Shown one piece after another: positions 9,154-17,218 of a DNA stretch of 44,352 nucleotides; the stretch's first letter is position 1; every line of letters begins with the position of its first letter. The DNA is taken from positions 1 to 44,352 of the forward strand of contig JAPOQA010000019.1 of assembly GCA_026710945.1 (NCBI GenBank). The letters are read 5' to 3'. The notes below the pieces were generated by a model. It did no database searches. It saw only the letters and a list, made by a program, of their open reading frames with translations, and had not been told where the DNA came from. This DNA comes from Chloroflexota bacterium. GTDB lineage: Bacteria > Chloroflexota > UBA11872 > VXOZ01. Both the position numbers and the translations under genes were made by a program.

Positions 9154-10557
9154 ATGGTGCCAGTTAATGACCCACTGTTTGCACAGCAATGGGGATTGCA
9201 GCTCATGAGGGCCCCAGACGCCTGGGAAACAACGCGCGGCAGCCCGGACGTGGTGGTGGCTGTCATCGAGAAAGGCATTGACGTCGGGCATCCCGACCTG
9301 GAGGGCCAGATTCTGCCGGGATGGGACTTGTGGGAGGATGACGAAAGCCTCGACGACACCTCGCGACCGCGCAAACACAAGGACTCTACCGATCACGGCA
9401 CCCACATTTGCGGCATTATTGCCGCGCGCGCTGACAACGGTATCGGCATTGCCGGGGTCGCGCCGGAGTGCCGTATTCTCCCCGTGCGGGTCAATACTTA
9501 CCATGATGGCGAGCTCGCGCGCGGGATCCGATTTGCCGTGGACAACGGCGCGCGGGTCATCAATCTGAGCGACGTGGGCTACATGTACACTACCAAGCAC
9601 GGCCTGCCCACGATCTACAGCGCCTGGACTCCGCCGCATTCGGAGGAACTGCTGGAGGCCTGCCGGTATGCCCAGCAGCACAATGTGCTTATAGTCAATG
9701 CTACCGGCGGCAATCAGGCCCACAATGTCGCTAAGTATCCCGCGCTCTGCCCGGGTGTAGTCAATGTGGCTTCCGCGGACAAGAGCGGCCGCATGGCAGA
9801 CTTTAGCGACTATGGCGACCTCACGGAGGTCGCGGCGCCGTCCGGCTGGCGTGACTACGACCTTGCGAATGATCCCTCGCGGCGCATTCTGCCGCTGGCG
9901 GAAGAATGCGTTATGGCAGCCGCGCTGGGTGCTCATCCCCAAGCGGAATACGGCGTTCTTAGTACGATTTCCGGTGAGCACGGCGGCTACGTAGAGTGGT
10001 CGGGCGGCTGCATGGCAATAGGACATGTCTCCGGCCTCGCGGGGCTCGTGTGGTCGCGACATCCCGGCCTTACGGCCGAGCAGGTCAGGATGGTAATACG
10101 CAATACCGCAAAGCAGCCGGCCGGTGGCAGCGGCTGGAATCCGTTTATGGGCCACGGCATTATCGATGCCCATGCGGCTGTATCAGTCGACCGCGTGGAG
10201 TGTGACCTGGAAATTGCAGCGGTGGAGGTTGCTGAGTTAAATCGAGAGATCGGTCGTGTACAGGTAACTGTGGCGAACAGAGGGGTGATTGACGCACACG
10301 ACGTGGCACTGATGGTCTTTGATGGGCCGATTGACGAGGGTGGCGGCATGCAACTGGGACATGCACTAGTGCCGACAGTAGTCGGACGCGAGGAAGCGGT
10401 GTGTGAGGTGCCCTTCCGAATACCGGAAGGTAAGGACAGCCTGGTGGTCGTCTGCGATCCTCGGGGCCAACTCTCCGAGCGGCAGCGGCAAGAGGGTAGG
10501 CTCTGCCTGCAGGCGGATGTACGATTGGCGGCAATGGCACAGAAAGTGCCGATTTAG
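9154..10557 (+). CDS. Subtilisin-like (S8 fold) protein with Glu/His/Cys in place of Asp/His/Ser
   Basis: A 467-residue subtilase-fold protein. It begins directly at the mature-domain start (NDPLFAQQWGL), so no signal peptide or propeptide is visible. The Asp motif reads VAVIEKGID, placing Glu39 at the catalytic Asp. The His motif STDHGTHICG is intact (H81), and the oxyanion Asn is present as NATGGN (N187). The Ser motif reads SGGCMAIGHVSG instead of SGTSMAxPHVxG, putting Cys286 at the nucleophile. Residues from about 350 to 467 form a beta-rich CARDB-like domain. AAGGA lies 8 nt before the ATG. It could be a thiol-type protease or a catalytically dead binding protein; the fold is secure, the activity is not. 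Confidence 0.88.
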   Translation: MVPVNDPLFAQQWGLQLMRAPDAWETTRGSPDVVVAVIEKGIDVGHPDLEGQILPGWDLWEDDESLDDTSRPRKHKDSTDHGTHICGIIAARADNGIGIAGVAPECRILPVRVNTYHDGELARGIRFAVDNGARVINLSDVGYMYTTKHGLPTIYSAWTPPHSEELLEACRYAQQHNVLIVNATGGNQAHNVAKYPALCPGVVNVASADKSGRMADFSDYGDLTEVAAPSGWRDYDLANDPSRRILPLAEECVMAAALGAHPQAEYGVLSTISGEHGGYVEWSGGCMAIGHVSGLAGLVWSRHPGLTAEQVRMVIRNTAKQPAGGSGWNPFMGHGIIDAHAAVSVDRVECDLEIAAVEVAELNREIGRVQVTVANRGVIDAHDVALMVFDGPIDEGGGMQLGHALVPTVVGREEAVCEVPFRIPEGKDSLVVVCDPRGQLSERQRQEGRLCLQADVRLAAMAQKVPI

Positions 10558-10631
10558 ATTAATGGAGAGAGAGTGATGGCTACAGGCTTCATTTGATGGA
10601 GCATGTGTGCCGGCAAGATGGAATTTAGAAG

Positions 10632-10670
10632 CATACGCGCCGCTTCTCATTGCGAGAAGCGGCGCGTATG
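10632..10670. terminator. Long hairpin between convergent genes, probable bidirectional terminator
   Basis: A perfect 17-bp stem (10632-10648 with 10654-10670) closes a 5-nt loop between the subtilase stop at 10557 and the solute-binding protein stop at 10716. It lacks a strong T-run on either side. Confidence 0.65.
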
Positions 10671-10715
10671 ACATCTTGCGTATCAATAGACAACCAAACA
10701 AAGGCCGCAGCCTCG

Positions 10716-12152
10716 CTAGCCGTAATACTCGTCCAGCGCCGCTTGCGCCTCCTTGCTGGCTTGTTGCATCGCTTCCTCTACCGTGGCTTCACCGGCCCAG
10801 ATCGCGCCCTGACCGGTGCGGTAAGCGCCGATCCAGGCGCTCCAGACGCCGTTCACCTGCCAGTAGTAGCCCTTGCCCTCGCGCAGCGTGGCCATGTAGG
10901 CCTCGATTTCACGCGGCGGTCGGCCAGACTTCACATAGAGCCGCTCGTCGTCCCAGAAATTCGTATTGGGCGGCAGACCGGACTTGAGTATGGTGAAGGT
11001 CGCGATGTTCACCTCGTGGTCTGTCAGGAAGAAGCGCATGAGGTCCCAGGCTTCATCGGGCTGTTGCGAGCTGCCCCAATGCTCCATGACCCGGCCTCCG
11101 CTTGGCACCTTGTCGTTCTGGGGACCGCTCAGGAACTTCACGGCCACCACCGGCAAGCTCTCCGGATCGGGACCGCCCCAACGGCCGGACTGACCCATGA
11201 GCAGGTTCATCATTGCCGTCCGTTGGAACGCGAACGGCGCGTGATAGGTCTGCCCTTCTGGTATCGCCTCCAGCAGCAGCGCGACGTGCTCGGGATCTGG
11301 GGATACCTGCCACTTGAATTCCAGGTTGTGCAGGAATTCCACAACTTCCATGAACTCCGGTTCATGGATGCGCGAGCGACGGTAGTCGTCGCTGAGGAAA
11401 TTTGTGCCGTTCTGCACGAGCAGGCTCAGCACGTCGCCGGTGATTTGCTTGTTGTTGAAGAAGCCCCAGACCGGGTCCGCCTCGGTGCTGCCGCGCTGGG
11501 TGAGCTCTTGCGCTATTTCTAAGAACTCACCGCCATCGGTCGGATTCCAATTGATTCCGCCTTCAGGCAGGCGGTTGACGCCGAACTTATCGAAGTGGGC
11601 GGTGTTGTAGGCCGTGGCGACGCCGCCGATGCTGCTGGAGATACCCCATGTGCTGCCGTCGGGGTCGCGGAAAAATTCCGGGCCGATCACGCCTTGCAGT
11701 GCCCCGGCGTCGCGCTGCAAGAAGGGCGCGAGGTCGTTGATGTACCCGGAGTCGCGGAAGAGCGCGTAGCGAACTCCGTCACTGTGGAAAACGTCCGGCG
11801 CTTCGTTGGCCGCCAACTGGGTCGCGAGCTTGGCGTGGTGTTCTCTGGCGGGCGCGCCTTCCCACGCCACCTTGATGTTGGGATGCGCCGCTTCGAAGCT
11901 GGCGACAAGCAGATCGCCGTAGAAGGGCTCGATCACTGAGGCATCGTTGGAAATCCAACCGGCGCGCACCGTTACCGTCTCCATCACAGGTGCTTCTTCA
12001 GCCTGCTTGGCCTCCTCCTCAGGCTCAGACTCTTCGGCAGGCATCTGCGTTGCCGTTCCTTGCGCGCACGCGGCGATTGCCAAGACGCCTAATGAACCGC
12101 CGATGCCGGCGAGGACGCTTCTCCGTGTGAGATGACGATTGTGAATTGCCAT
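10716..12152 (-). CDS. ABC transporter solute-binding lipoprotein (family 1), paralog B
   Basis: A 478-residue paralog of the protein at 7375-8817. It has the same layout: a twin-arginine stretch LTRRSVLAG, a lipobox ending AIAAC near residue 29, an acidic linker, then the SBP_bac_1 fold. Shared blocks include NGTNFLSDDYRRSR, DPESLPVVAVK, SGRPPRE and YYWQVNGVW near the C-terminus, indicating duplication. AAAGGA lies 8 nt before the ATG. No permease genes are adjacent. The two paralogs bracket the subtilase-like gene, which may therefore share their regulation or substrate context, though it is on the opposite strand. Ligand unknown; the family suggests a carbohydrate or polyol. Confidence 0.9.
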   Translation of the reverse strand: MAIHNRHLTRRSVLAGIGGSLGVLAIAACAQGTATQMPAEESEPEEEAKQAEEAPVMETVTVRAGWISNDASVIEPFYGDLLVASFEAAHPNIKVAWEGAPAREHHAKLATQLAANEAPDVFHSDGVRYALFRDSGYINDLAPFLQRDAGALQGVIGPEFFRDPDGSTWGISSSIGGVATAYNTAHFDKFGVNRLPEGGINWNPTDGGEFLEIAQELTQRGSTEADPVWGFFNNKQITGDVLSLLVQNGTNFLSDDYRRSRIHEPEFMEVVEFLHNLEFKWQVSPDPEHVALLLEAIPEGQTYHAPFAFQRTAMMNLLMGQSGRWGGPDPESLPVVAVKFLSGPQNDKVPSGGRVMEHWGSSQQPDEAWDLMRFFLTDHEVNIATFTILKSGLPPNTNFWDDERLYVKSGRPPREIEAYMATLREGKGYYWQVNGVWSAWIGAYRTGQGAIWAGEATVEEAMQQASKEAQAALDEYYG

Positions 12153-12406
12153 TCCTCTCGTCCTTTCTCTATCGTTCCACTGTTGCTACCGGGCACAGGG
12201 AATACGGTGCGATGCTGCCGTCTTTAGCGCCTCCATTCAAATTGTGCTGAAGTATTTTGATCAAGAGATGCGGTGCCGCCGCCGTGTTCCCTACTCACTT
12301 TAGTGTCAATCACCGCGTGTCTGTAGGTTACACCAGGTAGCCGTACCTGTCTAGACATATTAGCTGAAAAGCAACCCAGTACTGTGAGTTTTCTTGGGAG
12401 GCCGGT

Positions 12407-13567
12407 TCAAGCGTTTTGCAGGTCGAGTGCGGTGGCGGCCTGCACTCCGTTGACCGTCGCCCGTACCACGTCCACGGCATGGGCGCAGGCGGCTTCAACG
12501 GTTGGGGCGTAGATCTGGTAGACATAAGCCAAAGTGCCGAAGTCTCGCGCCAACGTGCCGTCAAGGGCATTGCGAAAGGTCTCGCTCTCCGCCTCGATGA
12601 GGCGCGCCCGCCAGTTGCTGTTGAGCTTAAGGAGCTCGCCCCAGAGCACCGTTGCCGCGGGCAAGGCTACGACGCCGCGTTCATCCGAGGGTTCATTGAC
12701 GGTGACGCCTACCAGCTTGTGCGGGGCGTGTACGAGGTAATGGATGTGGAATTCGATAAACGCCGTGGGTTTCTTTTCCGCCAAGTATGCCCAAGTCGTG
12801 GCGGCCTCAGCGGGGACCGGTTTGCCCAATTTGGCGTCCTCAAAGTGGCAGCGCGGCACTTCTCCAGCCGCATTCGTCACCGAGTGTCCGTGGGCCGTGC
12901 CGTCCGGGTTCGTCAAGGGCATGAGGCAGAACTGGTATTCTTCCAAGAGCCTTTCCGCCTCGGCGGAGCGACTGCTCAGCCAGTGGGCGAGGAAGAGAAT
13001 CGGCACGTCGCCGGGTTCGGCCGGTTGCATCGTGTCGAAGACAATGACGGTCTTGTCGCGGGGCTGGGACTCCAGCGCCAAGAGCGGACGGCCTTCCGGC
13101 GTCCGTCCGAATTCGCGCACGGAGAAATCGTCCAGCGCAGCGGCAGTGGCATGCATCGCGGATTCCACTTCGGCCGGTGTGGGAAAGGGATGGTTGCCGA
13201 GTAAGAATTCGTCGCCTGCAGCAACGTCGAGGGTGACCTCGACGTATTCCTGCGTCATGTGCGTTTGGGAACGAGGCACGAGGCCCCACTTGCCGTTGCG
13301 CTTGGCGAAGTGCGGCCCATCCAGGTAGCTGATGCCGCCCCGCCCCTTCATGATGCGAAACGTCACCGATTGCGTCTGCTCAGATTGCGACCGCACCCGG
13401 AAGCAGAACATGTACTCCCAAACTACCGGGTAGTCTGGGCTATAGTTCTCTATGAGCAACTGCACTTCATAGTGCCCGGGGCCGATCCTGCTGAATTCTC
13501 GTGCGCTGGCGCACTCGAACTCGTTGTCCAAAGTAATGCCGGCATCTGAATCGTGGAATCGCGCCAT
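12407..13567 (-). CDS. M14-carboxypeptidase-like protein with degenerate zinc site
   Basis: A 386-residue protein that resembles cytosolic carboxypeptidases of family M14. Residues 10-125 look like the beta-rich N-domain of that group (FECAS..., ENYSPDYP, YMFCFRVR). The M14 core follows, with NPDG at 220-223 and EFHIH at 272-276, the usual third zinc-ligand region. The first zinc motif HxxE is not clean: the aligned segment reads QPAE (180-183), and H195 has no Glu three residues later. The Glu expected near the C-terminus (within TLAYVYQIY) is also missing. It may be a pseudoenzyme or use different ligands. GGAGG lies 6 nt before the ATG. No signal peptide. Confidence 0.7.
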   Translation of the reverse strand: MARFHDSDAGITLDNEFECASAREFSRIGPGHYEVQLLIENYSPDYPVVWEYMFCFRVRSQSEQTQSVTFRIMKGRGGISYLDGPHFAKRNGKWGLVPRSQTHMTQEYVEVTLDVAAGDEFLLGNHPFPTPAEVESAMHATAAALDDFSVREFGRTPEGRPLLALESQPRDKTVIVFDTMQPAEPGDVPILFLAHWLSSRSAEAERLLEEYQFCLMPLTNPDGTAHGHSVTNAAGEVPRCHFEDAKLGKPVPAEAATTWAYLAEKKPTAFIEFHIHYLVHAPHKLVGVTVNEPSDERGVVALPAATVLWGELLKLNSNWRARLIEAESETFRNALDGTLARDFGTLAYVYQIYAPTVEAACAHAVDVVRATVNGVQAATALDLQNA

Positions 13568-13667
13568 TGTTTCCTCCAGTTTTTGCTGACCACCATACGC
13601 GTGCTAACGACTATACATTTGATAGAGAGTATACCCCATTGATATTGACGCCATGCCATGCTTACGC

Positions 13668-13703
13668 AAAAGGCCGTACTCTGGCAAAAGGCCAGAGTAC
13701 GGC
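13668..13703 (-). terminator. Terminator after the gmaS-like gene
   Basis: A perfect 13-bp stem (13673-13685 with 13691-13703) with a 5-nt loop is followed on the minus strand by a C and four Ts. It lies 84 nt past the stop codon at 13787 and closes the methylamine cluster. Confidence 0.8.
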
Positions 13704-13786
13704 TTGTTCGTTATGCGCCACATACGTCTTAGACGCATGGCCTAAACGTGGCCGTGATCAATTGCCACTAGAACGGGAGACACCGA

Positions 13787-15121
13787 CTAGAACACGCCGA
13801 TGTAGTTATCCAGTTCCCACTGGCTCACGCTGAGGTGGTAGCGGTTCCATTCGTCGCGCTTGACCGCGATGAAGTAATCGGCGTACTCGCGGCCCAGGGC
13901 TTCCTTAAGAACGTCGTCCTTGTCGAGTTCGTCCAGCGCCTCGGGGAGGCTGGTGGGCAGGAACGTAATGCCGCGGCGGTGAAGTTCCTCTTCCGAGAGC
14001 TCGTAGAGATTATCGTCGTTGCGCACGCCGGGATCAATCTTGTTGGCAATGCCGTCGAGGCCGGCGGCAAGCAATACGGTGTACGCAAGATAGGGATTAG
14101 TCGCGCCGTCCACGATGCGGTTTTCGATACGTCCCGGATCGGGGATGCGGATCATCTGGGTACGGTTGGAGCCGCCGTAGGTGCCGTACACCGGCGCCCA
14201 GGTAGCGCCGGAGCGCGGCTGGCCGCGGATTAGGCGCTTGTAGCTGTTTACGATGGGACAGGTCACTGCCGTAAGCGCGCGAGCATGGTGCAGGACGCCG
14301 CCGGTGAACCAGTACGCGAGTTGCGATAGTCCATTCTCGTCGTCTTCGTCCAGGAAGAGGTTCGTCGTGTTGTCGTTATCCCAGAGACTCACGTGGCAGT
14401 GCGCGCCGTTGCCGGTGAGGTCTTGGAACGGCTTCGGCATGAACGTGGCGGTCAGGCCGTTTTCCTCGGCGACGGTCTTGACCATCCAGCGGAAGAAGGT
14501 GTGGCGGTCGGCCGTCGTCAGCGCATCGGAGTAGAGCCAGTTGAGCTCGAATTGGCAAGTAGCGTCTTCATGGTCGGATGCATAGGGCTCCCAGCCCAGG
14601 TCTTGCATATGACCGACCAGGGTCGTGATGACGTCAAGGTTCCGGTACAAAGCGCGCACGTCATAGCAGGGCTTGTCGAGCGTGTCGAGCGCGTCCCAAG
14701 GCGCATAGCCGCCGTGCTCGTCTTGCTTGAGCAGCATGAACTCGGCTTCAGTGCCCACGTTCATGAGATAGCCCGCCTTTTCCGCCTTGGCCAACTGCTG
14801 TTGCAGTATCGAGCGGGGCCCGTAATGCCACGGCACGTCGTTGACGTGGATGTTGCCCGATACCCAGGCGATGTCCGGCCGCCACGGCAGGACAAGCGTC
14901 GAATTGAAATCAGGATGACAAAGCATGTCGGGATCGTGGGGACTCTGCCCCATGTCGCCGGCAGCGAAGCCGGCGAAGCCGGCGCTGCCGTCCGCCATGT
15001 CATCGATGTGCGTTGCCGGGATCAACTTTGCTTTAGGCGCGCCGCTCATCTCCACGTACGAGCAGAGAAAGAACTTGATGCCGCGCTCTGCGATCAGAGA
15101 TTTGACCTCGTCGAGTGTCAT
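13787..15121 (-). CDS. gmaS: Glutamine-synthetase-family ligase, probable gamma-glutamylmethylamide synthetase
   Basis: A 444-residue member of the glutamine synthetase superfamily. Core motifs are in order: DGSAGF near residue 45, TEAEFMLL near 124, NGAHCHVSLWD near 236, KRLIRG, a basic NRTQMIRIP block, and NPYLAYTVLLAAGLDG in the C-terminal third. Length and sequence match the GlnT/GmaS branch rather than standard GlnA. GmaS joins methylamine to glutamate with ATP, the first step of the N-methylglutamate pathway. The specific call rests mainly on context: all subunits of N-methylglutamate synthase and dehydrogenase lie directly upstream on the same strand. A plain glutamine synthetase remains possible. 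AAGGAGG lies 8 nt before the ATG. A 152-nt gap with a palindromic repeat separates it from mgdA. Confidence 0.85.
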   Translation of the reverse strand: MTLDEVKSLIAERGIKFFLCSYVEMSGAPKAKLIPATHIDDMADGSAGFAGFAAGDMGQSPHDPDMLCHPDFNSTLVLPWRPDIAWVSGNIHVNDVPWHYGPRSILQQQLAKAEKAGYLMNVGTEAEFMLLKQDEHGGYAPWDALDTLDKPCYDVRALYRNLDVITTLVGHMQDLGWEPYASDHEDATCQFELNWLYSDALTTADRHTFFRWMVKTVAEENGLTATFMPKPFQDLTGNGAHCHVSLWDNDNTTNLFLDEDDENGLSQLAYWFTGGVLHHARALTAVTCPIVNSYKRLIRGQPRSGATWAPVYGTYGGSNRTQMIRIPDPGRIENRIVDGATNPYLAYTVLLAAGLDGIANKIDPGVRNDDNLYELSEEELHRRGITFLPTSLPEALDELDKDDVLKEALGREYADYFIAVKRDEWNRYHLSVSQWELDNYIGVF

Positions 15122-15197
15122 GGGTGTGCCTCCTTACGTGCAATTACCGTTTCCAAGTGTTGCTGATACAGCAACCAGTCTAATCCCCACCCACCGC

Positions 15198-15223
15198 TGG
15201 ATTCCTGCGAAAGCCGGAATGAC
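15198..15223 (-). repeat. 26-bp palindromic repeat between mgdA and gmaS
   Basis: A 26-bp element with an 8-bp inverted-repeat core (ATTCCGGC/GCCGGAAT type) around a GAAA/TTTC loop. Related copies are at 19946-19971 and 36637-36662. It could act as a stability or attenuation hairpin between the two genes. Confidence 0.75.
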
Positions 15224-15273
15224 GGGCTGTGTTCGTTGATCTGTGTCTACATGATACACAAGTAGCGCACGTG

Positions 15274-16539
15274 CTAATGTGAAACTGCCGCTGCGGCTTT
15301 TTCACCGACCAGCGCCTCTTCACGGAAGCGCGAGAGCCGGAACGGCTCGATCAATTCTGGCGTCTGGCCCGTCGCGATGAGCTCCGCCAGGTACTTCCCG
15401 GCAACAGGGCCGGCCTTAAACCCGTACGTACCCCAGCCCACGTCCAGATGATAGCCTTCCAAGCCTTCGACTCCGCCGATGATGGGCGAGAAATCGGGAG
15501 TCATATCGCAGATGCCGGCCCATTGCCGCAGGACGCTCACACTGTGCAATTGTGGAAAGAGCTCCAAGGTGTAGGTGGCCATTTGTTCCAACGTAGGGAG
15601 CGTGCCCTGCATGCTGTAGGATTGGAGCGGGTCAACTTCTGCTCCCATGACGCAATCGCCTCGGTCGGTTTGACTGACGTACACGTGCAGATTGGCTGAG
15701 ACGATCACCTTGTCAAGAAATGGCTTGAGCGGCTCCGTGACGCAGGCCTGCAAAGGCTGAGTCACTATCGGCAAGGGAACTCCGGCCATCCGAGAGACCA
15801 CTGTGGCCCAACCGGCAGCGCAGTTAATCACGGTGCCTGTGGCAATGCTGCCATTTGTGGTCTCTACGCTAGTTATTTTGCCCTCCGGCGTACCGATGTG
15901 CTGGGGCTCATTGGCGTGGTCACTCGCGGTTGAGCCGTCAATGCCAATGCTCGTCGCCTCCGTGAATGGGTGAATCTCGATACCCATGCGGTCGCAGGCG
16001 CGGGCGTAGCCCCACACCACGGCGTCGTGACGAATGATGCCGCCCGGCGGGTGATAGAGCGCCGCCATCACGGGTAAGCGCGGTCGGTCGCTCATGTCGA
16101 GCGCGGGGACGAGCTTCTGAATTTCTTCCGTATAGATTACGCGGCTGTCCACGCCCATGATCTGGTTGGTCTCTGCGCGCACGCGCAGCCCGTCCACGGA
16201 TGAATCCGTGTGGGCCAGGGTCAGATGACCGCATTGGTTGAAAAGCAGGTTCCACTCAAGCTCACGCGACAGGTCTTCATACAGTTGAAGCGAGCGGGCG
16301 AAGAAGGGGACGCCTTCCGGCGTGCGGTAGTTTGCACGTATGATGGCGGTGTTGCGCCCGGAATTGCCGGCGCCGAGGTAGCGCTTTTCCAGGACAGCCA
16401 CGTTGGTGATGCCGTGGTCCTTGCCCAGGTAATACGCTGTAGCCAGACCGTGCACGCCCGCGCCGATAATGACGACGTCATAGCTTTTCTTGAGTTCATG
16501 CGCGCGCCACATGCGCTCCTTGCGAAACAACTGGATCAT
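15274..16539 (-). CDS. mgdA: N-methylglutamate dehydrogenase subunit A (SoxB-like flavoprotein)
   Basis: A 421-residue FAD-dependent oxidoreductase of the DAO family, homologous to the beta subunit (SoxB) of heterotetrameric sarcosine oxidase. The dinucleotide motif VVIIGAGVHG lies near residues 21-30. H171 in IIRHDAVVWG matches the histidine that carries covalent FMN in sarcosine oxidase beta. The C-terminal FAD part includes GWGTYGFKAGPVAG. In this operon it would oxidise the N-methyl group of N-methylglutamate. Its ATG overlaps the TGA of the SoxG-like gene by four bases (ATGA), indicating translational coupling. True sarcosine or dimethylglycine oxidation is the main alternative. Confidence 0.87.
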   Translation of the reverse strand: MIQLFRKERMWRAHELKKSYDVVIIGAGVHGLATAYYLGKDHGITNVAVLEKRYLGAGNSGRNTAIIRANYRTPEGVPFFARSLQLYEDLSRELEWNLLFNQCGHLTLAHTDSSVDGLRVRAETNQIMGVDSRVIYTEEIQKLVPALDMSDRPRLPVMAALYHPPGGIIRHDAVVWGYARACDRMGIEIHPFTEATSIGIDGSTASDHANEPQHIGTPEGKITSVETTNGSIATGTVINCAAGWATVVSRMAGVPLPIVTQPLQACVTEPLKPFLDKVIVSANLHVYVSQTDRGDCVMGAEVDPLQSYSMQGTLPTLEQMATYTLELFPQLHSVSVLRQWAGICDMTPDFSPIIGGVEGLEGYHLDVGWGTYGFKAGPVAGKYLAELIATGQTPELIEPFRLSRFREEALVGEKAAAAVSH

Positions 16540-17210
16540 GGTTTGGCACTCCGCATGCGTTGCGCGGCCTCATGGCCTACGGGCACTATGCCGAACTGAT
16601 GCCCGGCGTGCATGATTGCTTCCCAGGCGTAGGCGGCGTACTCGGTGCCGACAAAGAGCCAATAGGCCAGCGTTGCGTCAAGATCGTCCCGCACAATCCG
16701 CGCGTGCAGACCGGCGACTCTGGCGCTAAGGCAGGCTCCGTTAGCAAAGGCAGAATCGGAAACATCGGGAGCTGTGAGCCGCTGCAACACATCGCGGCTA
16801 TGGGGGCCCGCGAGGAGGATGCCCACAAGGGTGGAGGTCACGTCTACCACGTGAACGCAGCCTGCCCACGCCGGGTCTGTGCTTTCTCGTTCTGAAACTT
16901 GTCGTTCTATCGACGCGATAATTGCGTCTCCGCTCATCGGATCACAGGCAATAAAGTAGTGCCCCCGCGCCAGACGCCATGTCTTGCCTGCGTCAATTGT
17001 GATGGATTCCAACTCTTGCTGGCGACCCTTGAGTTCCAGCTTGCCCAGCCAACTCGCGTCCGCGATGCCGACACCGCTTTTGAGGGCCGCTACTTCCGCG
17101 TCAGGCGTTGCGAATTGCGCCGCTATGTTCCAACCGTGGCGGGAGCTAAACGTCGCGCCTAATTCGGAGGCAACATGGTGGAGCGGAGACTGTCGAAGTG
17201 GTGCTTCCAT
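16536..17210 (-). CDS. mgdD: N-methylglutamate dehydrogenase subunit D (SoxG-like)
   Basis: A 224-residue protein resembling the gamma subunit (SoxG) of sarcosine oxidase, a GcvT-like fold. Visible features are the N-terminal block PLHHVASELGA, VGIADASWLGKLELKG around residues 46-62, HVVDVTSTLVGILLAGPHSRDVLQRL around 117-142, and the C-terminal GHEAAQRMR. Gamma subunits are usually the most variable and structural part of the complex. It starts 8 nt after the stop of the SoxA-like gene and overlaps the SoxB-like gene by 4 nt, consistent with one polycistronic message and stoichiometric subunits. Confidence 0.82.
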   Translation of the reverse strand: MEAPLRQSPLHHVASELGATFSSRHGWNIAAQFATPDAEVAALKSGVGIADASWLGKLELKGRQQELESITIDAGKTWRLARGHYFIACDPMSGDAIIASIERQVSERESTDPAWAGCVHVVDVTSTLVGILLAGPHSRDVLQRLTAPDVSDSAFANGACLSARVAGLHARIVRDDLDATLAYWLFVGTEYAAYAWEAIMHAGHQFGIVPVGHEAAQRMRSAKP

Positions 17211-17218
17211 TGATTCTC

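Noticed and set aside
10650-11522. 290-codon plus-strand open frame
   Set aside because: Antisense to solute-binding protein B; no motif and atypical composition.
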